A stretch of DNA of 23,048 nt from CAYSLC01 sp964431545. Lineage in GTDB: Bacteria; Desulfobacterota; Desulfobacteria; Desulfobacterales; JAABSP01. How positions within the stretch are numbered: position 1 is the stretch's first letter; the number at the start of each line of letters is the position of its first letter. A model generated the notes under the pieces. The model did not search any database. It had not been told where the DNA came from and was given only the letters and a program-made list of their open reading frames with translations. Below are positions 7,726-15,500 of this stretch, piece by piece. Where the stretch lies: positions 1-23,048 of the forward strand of contig CAYSLC010000069.1 of the NCBI GenBank assembly GCA_964431545.1, in the 5' to 3' direction. The position numbers were made by a program, and so were the translations under genes.

Positions 7726-9624
7726 TTATCTCTGAAATTGCCATAGGGTCTCGCTGTCCGCTCGATTGTCGGATTGAAAGATAGGGGGCCGGCCCGCCAG
7801 GAGGTCGAGGAGTTCCTCCCGGGAGACGTAGGGGGACTGGGCCCGCTCGATCCCCCGGCCCCGGTCGCAGAGCAGGTCTCCGCTTCCCAACAGCCGCTCT
7901 CCACCCCCCTGGTCGAGCACGATCTGGGAGTTGTTCGAGGAGGTGACCTTCATGCAGACCTTCAGCGGAAGGTTCGATTTGATCAGCCCGGTGACGATAT
8001 GGCGGTCCGGCCGCTGGGTGCTCAGAATCAGGTGGACCCCCGCGGCCCGGCCCTTGGCCGCCAGCCGGGCCACCAGGGCTTCGAAGACCCGTTTTTCCTC
8101 CCGGCCGGCGAGGATCAGATCCGCGAACTCGTCGAAGACGATCACCACATAGGGCAGGTTCCGCCGGCCGTCGGCGAACCGCTGGCCCAGGCTTTCATAC
8201 CCCTCCCGGGAGAGTTGCTCGTACCGGTCGTCCATTTCCGCCGCCGCCGCCTCCAGGCGGGGGATCGCGGCGGCCGCGTCGGTGAGGACGGGGCCGGCGA
8301 GGCTCGGGGCGTCCGCGAAGGGGCCGAAGGTCAAAAACTTGGGATCGATCAGGGTGAGGCGGATCCCCTCCGGCGGGTTCCGGAGGATCAGGGCGGCCAC
8401 CAGGCTCTTCAAAAACTCGCTCTTTCCGCTTCCGGAGGCCCCGGCCACCAGTGCGTGACAGGTGGCGGCCTCCCCCAGATCGGCCATGATCACCCGGTTG
8501 TCCACCCCCACCCCCACCGGGAACGCCACCGGACTGGGATGCTCGGCCGCCGCCGAACCGCGGACCACGTCGCGCCACCGGACGCGGTCGGGCCGGTCCC
8601 GGGGGATGTCGATGTGGACGCACCCCTGGGCCGGCCCCACCAGGGGCGGCTCCGGGAGTTCCAGGGCCACCTGGAGATCCTCGGCCCGGTTGGACAGGGA
8701 GACCACCTTGACCCCCGGCGACGGCCGGACCCTGTACCGGACCAGCTGGGGGGCTTCGGTCCGGTCGATCACCGCCACCGTCAGCTTGAAGGCGGCGTAG
8801 GCCGCCTCGATCCGCCGGGAGAGGTCCGTCGGGCCGGGGAGGCCGGACGGGGCCGCCGCCGCCGGCGCCGGGACCGGGGGGGCGTCCCTCCCCTTTTCCG
8901 TGAGCAGGAGGGGGATCACCGGGGCCACCAGGGCCTCGAAGATGGCGTCGAGATCGGCCCGGGAGGCGACGACGTCGAACAGCTCCGGCTCATAGTACTC
9001 CAGCACGCCCCGGGTCTCCAGGTCCGGCCTCTCCCGGGCCAGCAGCCGGGCGTAGACGGCCAGCTGGAGCAGGTCATGCTTCATGTCGGCCCCCCGGGAG
9101 AGCTTGTACTCCACAATCTCCGCGCCGCCCTCCGGGTGGACGCGCAGGGCGTCGGGCCGGCCCGAGACGAAGAGGGTCCCCGCCGGGGTCGAAAAGGGGA
9201 TGTCGCGCAGATCGAACTCCGCCGCGAGGAACAGGTCCCGCCAGCGGCGAAAGCCCGGGGTCCGCTTCCGGAGATCCGCGAGCCGGCCGCAAAAGGCGCG
9301 CAGGGCCTGGCTCAAATGGTAGGCCGACTCGATCTTCCGGTACCGGAGCAGCGCGTTGATCTCCTCCACGGCGAAGCCTTCGTACATGGCGCGCCACAGC
9401 TCCGCCGGAGAGGCCGACGGGGGCCGGCGGGGTCCGTCGGCGCCGGTGAGCCGGGCCACGAACCGGTCGGTGATCCGGTGGAACCGGTCCCCCTGGACCG
9501 GCACGTCCCCGGCGGGGCCGAAGGAGCGGGTGGAAGGGTTCCCGCCCCCGATCCACCGCCGCCGCCACTCCGGATCGAGGCAGGCCCACTTGAGCTGGCT
9601 GACGGTTATGGAGCGGACTGCCAT
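7726..9624 (-). CDS. PD-(D/E)XK (RecB/Cas4-type) nuclease fused to an FtsK/SpoIIIE DNA translocase
   Basis: This 632-residue soluble protein appears to pair a nuclease with a DNA pump. The N-terminal part (about 1-240) has RecB/Cas4-type nuclease motifs: SITVSQLKWAC at the start, GRPDAL (Asp158), VEYK (Glu172, Lys174) and QLAVYA (Gln187, Tyr191). The four-cysteine iron-sulphur set of Cas4 is not evident. After a Pro/Ala-rich linker (244-265) comes the FtsK alpha domain (about 275-355, with PSPGVKVVSLSNRAEDL). The beta motor follows: Walker A GASGSGKS (395-402), Walker B VIVFDEF (Asp498, Glu499), STQRPD (535-540), and ITGLIK-like and LDQGG motifs. Membrane segments and the gamma DNA-reading domain of housekeeping FtsK are absent. 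The start overlaps the end of the ATPase gene by 19 nt, so the two are probably translationally coupled. Motor identity is very firm; the role is inferred. Confidence 0.92.
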   Translation of the reverse strand: MAVRSITVSQLKWACLDPEWRRRWIGGGNPSTRSFGPAGDVPVQGDRFHRITDRFVARLTGADGPRRPPSASPAELWRAMYEGFAVEEINALLRYRKIESAYHLSQALRAFCGRLADLRKRTPGFRRWRDLFLAAEFDLRDIPFSTPAGTLFVSGRPDALRVHPEGGAEIVEYKLSRGADMKHDLLQLAVYARLLARERPDLETRGVLEYYEPELFDVVASRADLDAIFEALVAPVIPLLLTEKGRDAPPVPAPAAAAPSGLPGPTDLSRRIEAAYAAFKLTVAVIDRTEAPQLVRYRVRPSPGVKVVSLSNRAEDLQVALELPEPPLVGPAQGCVHIDIPRDRPDRVRWRDVVRGSAAAEHPSPVAFPVGVGVDNRVIMADLGEAATCHALVAGASGSGKSEFLKSLVAALILRNPPEGIRLTLIDPKFLTFGPFADAPSLAGPVLTDAAAAIPRLEAAAAEMDDRYEQLSREGYESLGQRFADGRRNLPYVVIVFDEFADLILAGREEKRVFEALVARLAAKGRAAGVHLILSTQRPDRHIVTGLIKSNLPLKVCMKVTSSNNSQIVLDQGGGERLLGSGDLLCDRGRGIERAQSPYVSREELLDLLAGRPPIFQSDNRADSETLWQFQR

Positions 9625-11642
9625 TGCAACACCGTCATGGCCGGGCCGGCGTAGACCCGGATTTCGGGGATCCGCCCCCGGGCCCGGTGGACCTGGTCCT
9701 GGGTGGCCTCCATGGAGAGCCGCCCCATCAGATCGTCGACGCTGAGAAACTTCTCCTTGCGAACGATCTCCCGGACCTCCGCCACCAGGGCCTGGGAGAC
9801 CCGGCCGTCCCTTTCCGGGTCATCGGATTCCGCCTCCGGTTCCGCCGCCTTGCCCGGCTTCCGGGGCCGGGACGGCCGGCGCACCCGTTTCCAGAAGGGC
9901 TTGAGCCGCTCCCGGACGAAGGCGAGCACCGCTTCCGGGGTGAAGGGGATGTTGCCGGCCAGGGCGTCGGTGTAGAGGTCGTGGGCCGCGTAGAGTTGGA
10001 TCATCTCCTTCTTGGTGAGGTGGAGGACGTCGAGATGGACCCCCCGGGCCGCCGTGAGGACATGGGCGATGGCCCAGTTCTTCCTGGGGACCGGCTGGAG
10101 ATCGGCCGTCCGCAGGACCACGGCCCGGGCCCCCTTTTCGGCCGTGGACAGCCGCTTTGCCTCCCGTTCGATGGCCTGCCACCGCTTCCAGTGGGAGCCC
10201 CCCTCGAACCCGATGAAGATCGTGACCCCTTCCGTCGTCCACCGGAGGGGGAAATACCCCTTGGGGCTCCGGTACCGTTCCACCGTAATGCCGGGATCGA
10301 GCAGGGCCGCCTCGTGGACCAGCCAATGGAGGATGTTGGGGTCGAAGACCAGTCGCCGGGGCTGGGAGGCGATCTCGGCCACGGCTTTCTTGAAGCACGC
10401 CTCCAGGGTGGTCTCGACGGGCGCCTCCCCCGAGAGATTCCGCCACCGGGCGGCGCACTGCTGGAGGAAATCCCGGACCCCCAGCTCCTCCGATTCCGCG
10501 AAGAGGTCCGAAAGCCAGGCGCCGTCCCCCAGAAAGCCCTTCCACTCCGCCTCGGGGAGCCCCTCGAACCGCTGGCGGATCAAGCGTTCCGCCTGTCCGC
10601 GGGTGATGCCGGTCAGTTCCAGGGAGGGGCTCAGGCGGTTGAGGTGGGCCTCCTCCCAGAAGGGTCGAAGCCTTCCGGTCCAGGCGTGCTGGTTGGCGGT
10701 GAGGACGGTCATCTGGTTTGAGCAGGCATCGGTGAGCACCTCGATCACCACCCCCAGGGCCCGGGCCAGGGACTCCTCCTTGCCGTAGTTTTCGCTCTGG
10801 TCGAAGCAGAAGACAAAGGGTCGGAAGAATCCGGCCAGAAGACAGAGGTCGGTGATCCGGTTCCGGCACAGCTCGTTGGTCTCGCCCGAGGGGAGGTCCG
10901 GGGACGGGATGTCCCGGCGCCGGATCCCGATTGCGGCGGCCTCCTCCGGTTCGACGCTCGCCCCGCCGATCCAGTCGAGGCACGTCTCCCGGGCCGATTC
11001 GTCCCCGGGCCGGTAAGCGTAGCGGAAAAGGACCCCGAGCCAGGATCGGGGGGAGGCGTTGAGCTGGATCCCGTGGCGCCGGAGTTCTCCGGTGAAGTAC
11101 CTGACCAGCCCGTCGAAATGCTTGGCCACCCACGCCACCCGCCGGGGGGCCTTTCTGAAATCGGCCACGGCGTGGTTCCGGATCTCCCGGAGGCGCCGGT
11201 AGGACCGGCCGTCCCGTTCCAGGGCCGAGGCGATGATGTGGACCAGAATGCCGTGGGCGAAGGCCTCCAGTTGGGTGGGCTCCCCGGCCCCGCAGTACTC
11301 CACGTCCATCCGGTCGGGGAAATCGAGTTCCTGGACGGTTTTGAGGAGAATCGACTTCCAGCAGGTGGCCGCGTCCTCGAAGGGGCGGAGGTAGACCAGG
11401 GTCCCCCGCTGGCTCAGCCGCCGGAAGAGGCGTCCGATCAGGTGGGATTTGCCGTATCCCGGCTGGGGGGAGACGACGAACCGGGTGTGGGACAGCGCGG
11501 CCCGGCGGGGGGGCGAAGGGGTCTCCAGATCCTCGAAGCTCCGGATCAGGGCCTCCAGGGGGGCCTCGTTGAGGCCCGCCACCGCGCGGCGGACCCGCCG
11601 GGGCTCGGAAACGATGTCGCTCTCAAAGGGGTTGATCCGCAT
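9606..11642 (-). CDS. P-loop ATPase of an uncharacterised family, partner of the nuclease-translocase
   Basis: This 678-residue protein has no signal peptide or membrane segment. A Walker A-like PQPGYGKS lies at 59-66 (the usual first Gly is Pro). A Walker B-like FVFCFDQSEN is at 276-285 (Asp281, with Gln where AAA+ proteins carry Glu), and a sensor-like VLTANQ at 313-318. The DQ-E pattern recalls STAND or ORC-like ATPases rather than KAP. A separate alpha/beta domain at about 425-560 (GYFPLRW, VTIFIGFEGG, AVVLRTADLQPVP, VHLDVLHLT) could be a restriction-endonuclease-like or ligand domain, but I see no clear catalytic set. The last 65 residues after an Arg/Pro/Glu-rich linker look like a winged helix. 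ATG 11642 has GAGGA 7 nt upstream and lies 21 nt after the winged-helix gene. Likely a loader or switch for the downstream FtsK motor; this is inference. Confidence 0.85.
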   Translation of the reverse strand: MRINPFESDIVSEPRRVRRAVAGLNEAPLEALIRSFEDLETPSPPRRAALSHTRFVVSPQPGYGKSHLIGRLFRRLSQRGTLVYLRPFEDAATCWKSILLKTVQELDFPDRMDVEYCGAGEPTQLEAFAHGILVHIIASALERDGRSYRRLREIRNHAVADFRKAPRRVAWVAKHFDGLVRYFTGELRRHGIQLNASPRSWLGVLFRYAYRPGDESARETCLDWIGGASVEPEEAAAIGIRRRDIPSPDLPSGETNELCRNRITDLCLLAGFFRPFVFCFDQSENYGKEESLARALGVVIEVLTDACSNQMTVLTANQHAWTGRLRPFWEEAHLNRLSPSLELTGITRGQAERLIRQRFEGLPEAEWKGFLGDGAWLSDLFAESEELGVRDFLQQCAARWRNLSGEAPVETTLEACFKKAVAEIASQPRRLVFDPNILHWLVHEAALLDPGITVERYRSPKGYFPLRWTTEGVTIFIGFEGGSHWKRWQAIEREAKRLSTAEKGARAVVLRTADLQPVPRKNWAIAHVLTAARGVHLDVLHLTKKEMIQLYAAHDLYTDALAGNIPFTPEAVLAFVRERLKPFWKRVRRPSRPRKPGKAAEPEAESDDPERDGRVSQALVAEVREIVRKEKFLSVDDLMGRLSMEATQDQVHRARGRIPEIRVYAGPAMTVLQWQSAP

Positions 11643-11663
11643 CCCTGGTCCTCGTCCCGCCGG

Positions 11664-12413
11664 TCACCGGTCCTTGAACCGGACCAGCAGGTGGGGCTTT
11701 CCCCGCAGCATCACCGCCCCGGCCCGGACCTCCTCGGAGGCGAGGGACCAGTCCCCCATGCTGAGCACCGCCCGGCCCTGCCGGCTCTGCTCCAGCAGAA
11801 ACGCCTTCAGCCCTTCCAGGGGGACATCCAGCTCCCGGGCCAGGCTCGAGATCTCCACATTGGAAAATCCGGACCGGACCCGGACCCGGCCGTAGGCCGC
11901 CGCAACCGCCTCCGGATCGATGGCCGGCGCCGTCTCGGCACCGGCGGCGGCCTCCTCCCCGCCGACGGCGTGACTCGTTTCGAGCCGGGACCGGACGGGA
12001 CCCGCGTGGGTGTAGACGTCGAAGCCGCCGTACCGGAGCTTCAGGACCCGGCCTTCCGCCGTCAGCCGTTCCAGCCCTTTGTCGAGCGCTTTTTTCACCT
12101 GGGCCGGAAGCCCCTTGGGCCTTTCCTTGAGCCGGGTCCGGCTGAACAGGCGCAGGGGAACCTTGAGCAGGACCTGGTCCAGGGCCTCCGCCGCCAGGGC
12201 CACGGGGCGGTTGAAGGTCTTGTGTACGTAAACGGTTTTGCTCCGGCTGCCGAGGTTCACCGCGGTCCCCTCCGCCTCCAGGGCCTTGAGGGCCTCGGCC
12301 GCCCTCCCCTTCCCCTTGACGCCCAGGGCCGACTTGCTCAGCCCCCGGGTGCCGGCGGCCTCCAATTTTCCGACGATGCGATCCTTCAGGGGGGTCAACT
12401 GGTCTTGGGTCAT
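11664..12413 (-). CDS. Putative multi-winged-helix DNA-binding protein, first gene of the nuclease-translocase operon
   Basis: This 249-residue soluble protein is rich in Lys, Arg, Leu and Ala. Three stretches have a helix-helix-helix-beta-wing rhythm: about 8-66 (LSKSALGVKGKGRAAEALKALEAEG, then VYVHKTF), 70-140 (LPAQVKKALDKGLERLTAEGRVLKLRYGGFDVYTH), and 165-249 (FSNVEISSLARELDVPLEGLKAFLLEQ, then a beta tail). An acidic/Ala linker (about 145-165) separates the second and third. It most likely binds DNA, either as target-recognition subunit or autoregulator of the operon. ATG 12413 has AAGG about 9 nt upstream. I do not recognise a named family. Its fixed position before the ATPase would be the test of whether it is a true component. 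Confidence 0.75.
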   Translation of the reverse strand: MTQDQLTPLKDRIVGKLEAAGTRGLSKSALGVKGKGRAAEALKALEAEGTAVNLGSRSKTVYVHKTFNRPVALAAEALDQVLLKVPLRLFSRTRLKERPKGLPAQVKKALDKGLERLTAEGRVLKLRYGGFDVYTHAGPVRSRLETSHAVGGEEAAAGAETAPAIDPEAVAAAYGRVRVRSGFSNVEISSLARELDVPLEGLKAFLLEQSRQGRAVLSMGDWSLASEEVRAGAVMLRGKPHLLVRFKDR

Positions 12414-12454
12414 CCTCGCTGCCTTTGGGTTCGAATTTTTCGGCCTATGGACCC

Positions 12455-12483
12455 CCTATACCATCGTTTGCCCGCCGTGAAAA
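12455..12483 (-). promoter_or_regulatory. Putative promoter of the nuclease-translocase operon
   Basis: Read on the minus strand, a -35-like TTTTCA (12478-12483) and a -10-like TATAGG (12455-12460) are 17 nt apart, 41 nt before the first ATG. Each box matches four of six consensus positions. It falls between the terminator hairpin of the upstream gene and the operon, where an independent promoter would be expected. Confidence 0.35.
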
Positions 12484-12548
12484 GGGCCGGCCGCAAAAAG
12501 AGGGTCCGGGAGCGGGGCCGGGGATATCCCGGAAAGGCGCGGGACGCG

Positions 12549-12583
12549 GCGGAAGGAAGCCGCCCGCCTTTACGGCGGGCGGC
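12549..12583 (-). terminator. Strong hairpin ending the giant surface-protein gene
   Basis: A perfect 10-bp GC stem (GCCGCCCGCC at 12559-12568 with GGCGGGCGGC at 12574-12583) has a 5-nt loop. On the minus strand it is followed by TTCCTTCC, a moderate T-rich tail. The stop codon of the giant gene (12570-12572) lies inside the loop. On the + strand the tail is GTTCTGTTT, but no + gene precedes it. Confidence 0.7.
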
Positions 12584-15500
12584 GTTCTGTTTCGGCCCTT
12601 CCGCAAAGGAGAACCGCCATCAGGATCGGCGGGAGGACGAGAAGGAGCCGCCGAACCGGCCGGCCGGAATGTTCGGCGGCGCCGATGAAACAGTCGCTGC
12701 TCTCCCCGCCCCCGGAGATGACCACGGGGCGCGTCCCGGTCTCCGGCGCTTCGGGGATCTCCCCGTACCCCACGACGAAGTCGGAGAGGCCGGCCACTTC
12801 CACGGCGAGGGTGGCGTTTTCAGGGTCGAGGACCCGGTTGTCCGTCTTCCGGACCCAGGTATCGCCGGAGCGCTGGTAGACATGGAGGTTTCCGGTCTCC
12901 GGCGCCGCCGCCGGGTCGTACCTCAGCTGGACGGTGAGGGGTCCTTTGAAGGCGGGCGGATCTCCGGTCTCCGGATCCGTGGCCGTGATGGTATACCGGT
13001 CCCCCGCCGGGGAGATCCCGGCCGGGAGGCCGGGGGCGCTTCCGTCGGACGAGGCCCTCTCGATGGCGACCACGGCGTTGCGGCCTCCCTCGGTCTCGAA
13101 GGTGCCCGCGGGGATGTGGACCCGGGTGGGGTCGCCGCCGCCCAGGGCGAACTGCTCGTCGATATAGGGGATCACCACGTCGCTGTTGAGCCCCCGGGCC
13201 CCGGCGTCGAAGGTGAAGTCGACCACCTTGGACTGGGCCTCGGTTCCGTAATGGACCGCCAGGACGAGTTCCACGGTCCCGGCGCCCGTGCCGTCGTAGA
13301 TGGCGGTAATCCGCCGGCGGTCCGCCGAGAGGGCGACCTCCGAGAGGCTTCCCCCTCCGGATCTCAGAAACAGCCGCGCCCCGTCCGCGTCGCCGGCGGG
13401 CTCGGTCTCGGCCACGGATACCGCTTCATCGGAAAGGTAGTCGGTGGTGAAGATCGCCAGGCGGAACCGGTCGGGGGTCTCCGGATCCCGGAGGGCGCGG
13501 AGGATCAGGATCGGCTCCGGGTCCCGGGCGATGGCGACGTCCAGGGGAACATCGGCGTAGCCGGGCGTGAAGGGCTCCCCCGCCGCGAAGACCGCCGGGG
13601 TGTCGTCGATGCCCGCGTCGCTGAAAAAGATGAGCTGGTAGGTATCGCTTCCGGCGAGCCCCGCCACCTCGTAGGCGGAGTAGGTGTCGTCCGCCTCCTT
13701 GGCCAGCCGGCCGAAGACCACCGACCGGTCGGCGAGGTTGAGGCACAGGACGCCGCTGATATCGCTGGTGGACGGCTCCCCCCCGCCGTCGAGGGAGAGG
13801 GTTCCCGAGATCCGGAAGAAGTCGTTGTCCCAGGAGGCGTTGATCACCTTGTGCTCCCCCTCCGCGAAGACCACGTTGTCGATGACCGCCCTGGGCAGCC
13901 CGTAGTTCATGAAGGCGACCCGGTAGGTCCCCGGCTGGATGTTTTCGATGCGGTAAGTGGCGGTCCGGGCCCCCTTGGGCCGGGGCCGGGTGATCCCCTC
14001 GATCCCCTCCAGCATGTCCCGGTAGACCACACCCTTTCTCTGGAGCAGGATGTAGGCGCCGGGGAAGCTCTCCCCCACATCGGCGAGGAACGGGAGCATG
14101 AACCGGGCGCCGCCGGGGATGGTGATCCGCCCCTCCAGGCTGGCGGTGGGCCGGCGCAGGGTGATGTCGGCCCCCGCGGTCCGGCCGGTCTCCGGGTCGA
14201 TGGTCGCGGGATCGATGTTGTACCGCCGCTCCTCCCCCCATTCCACCTGTTTGCCCCAGTCCTCGAAGAGCCAGGGCCGGGGGGCGGCCATCAGATCGTA
14301 GCCCTCCACCTCCGGATCGATGCCGAACAGGACGTAGTTTCCGGTCCGGTCGGAGACGGCGGTGGTCTCGGCGACGCCGTCGTGCTCGTCGGAGGGCGCC
14401 GCGGCCACCGTCACCCCGGCCACGGGGTCGCCGTCGGTGTCGGTGAGGCGGCCGGCGAGGGTGATCCCCTCGGTGAGGTCGAGGGTCCCCACGTCGATCT
14501 CGCCGGTGGCGCCGGCGGGGACCTCGATTCCGGCGATCACCCGGCCCACGTAGTTCTTGCCCCCTCTCTCCCTGCGGCCGTGATCCGACTCCACCACGAT
14601 GATGTACTCGAGCCCGCTCTCCACCGCCGTCAGGTGGAATTGTCCGGGGGTGCCGTTCTCCCGGCCGTCGTCGGCGCCCGGTCCGCCGCCCTGGAGATCG
14701 GAGCCGTCCTCGATGTAGCTCCGGGACCAGCTTTCGGCGGAGGTCTCCCGGTAGCTCCCCTCCACGAAGGGGACCGACTCGCAGATGACCCGGACCCCGT
14801 CTTCTGCGGTCACCGCCTCGCCGGTCTCGGCGTCCACCAGCCGGCCCACCAGATCGACCCCGGCCGACACGGCCAGATCGGCGGCGGCATCCGCCCCGGC
14901 CACGGTCACCCGGACGCTTTCGGCCACGTAGAGGTCGGTCCAGAAATAGGCCTGGTAGTCGCCGTCCGCCACATGGGTAAAGGAGAAGTCGACCGTGTCG
15001 GTGCCGTTGAAGTCCCGCTTCAACAGGATCCGCTGGTGGCCGGGCAGAATCTCCTCCGGGGTCTGGAGGGAGAGGTGGCCCACCCAGGACCAGAGGTCGT
15101 TCTCCCCATCGGAAATCGTCTGGCTCTCGGGGAGGGTGATGGTTCCGGAGACGGTGTGGCCGTTGGACAGGAGGAAGTCCTCATCCGCGGGGGAGTCCTC
15201 GTGGATGACCACCAAACGGGGATCGACCGTCCAGTGGCGGGTCGCGGTCCCGCCGAAGAGATCGAAGAGGTCCGCGAAATCCCCGTAGTCCACCGGCGTC
15301 TTGTCGAGGATCCGCTGGGAGGCCAGGGGCGGCACAATGAGGTATGCCCCCTGGGAGAGCCCGTCGATGCGGTATCCGGCGGTGCCGTCGCCGTTGTCGA
15401 CGATGCGCCCGAGGAGCGCGTCCCCGGCGTCGATCCCCGCCTGAAACACGGTATCCATGGGGATGGCCCGGACGAACTCTCCGGCCAGGTCGTCGGCGAT

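Noticed and set aside
4953..7904. Long alternative minus-strand frame across the chemoreceptor
   Set aside because: It is low-complexity Gly/Arg/His/Pro-rich and runs through the well-conserved chemoreceptor in another frame.
7726..9624. Housekeeping chromosome-segregation FtsK, or a CRISPR Cas4
   Set aside because: No membrane segments or gamma domain for FtsK, no Fe-S cysteine set for Cas4, and no CRISPR repeats or other cas genes in the window.
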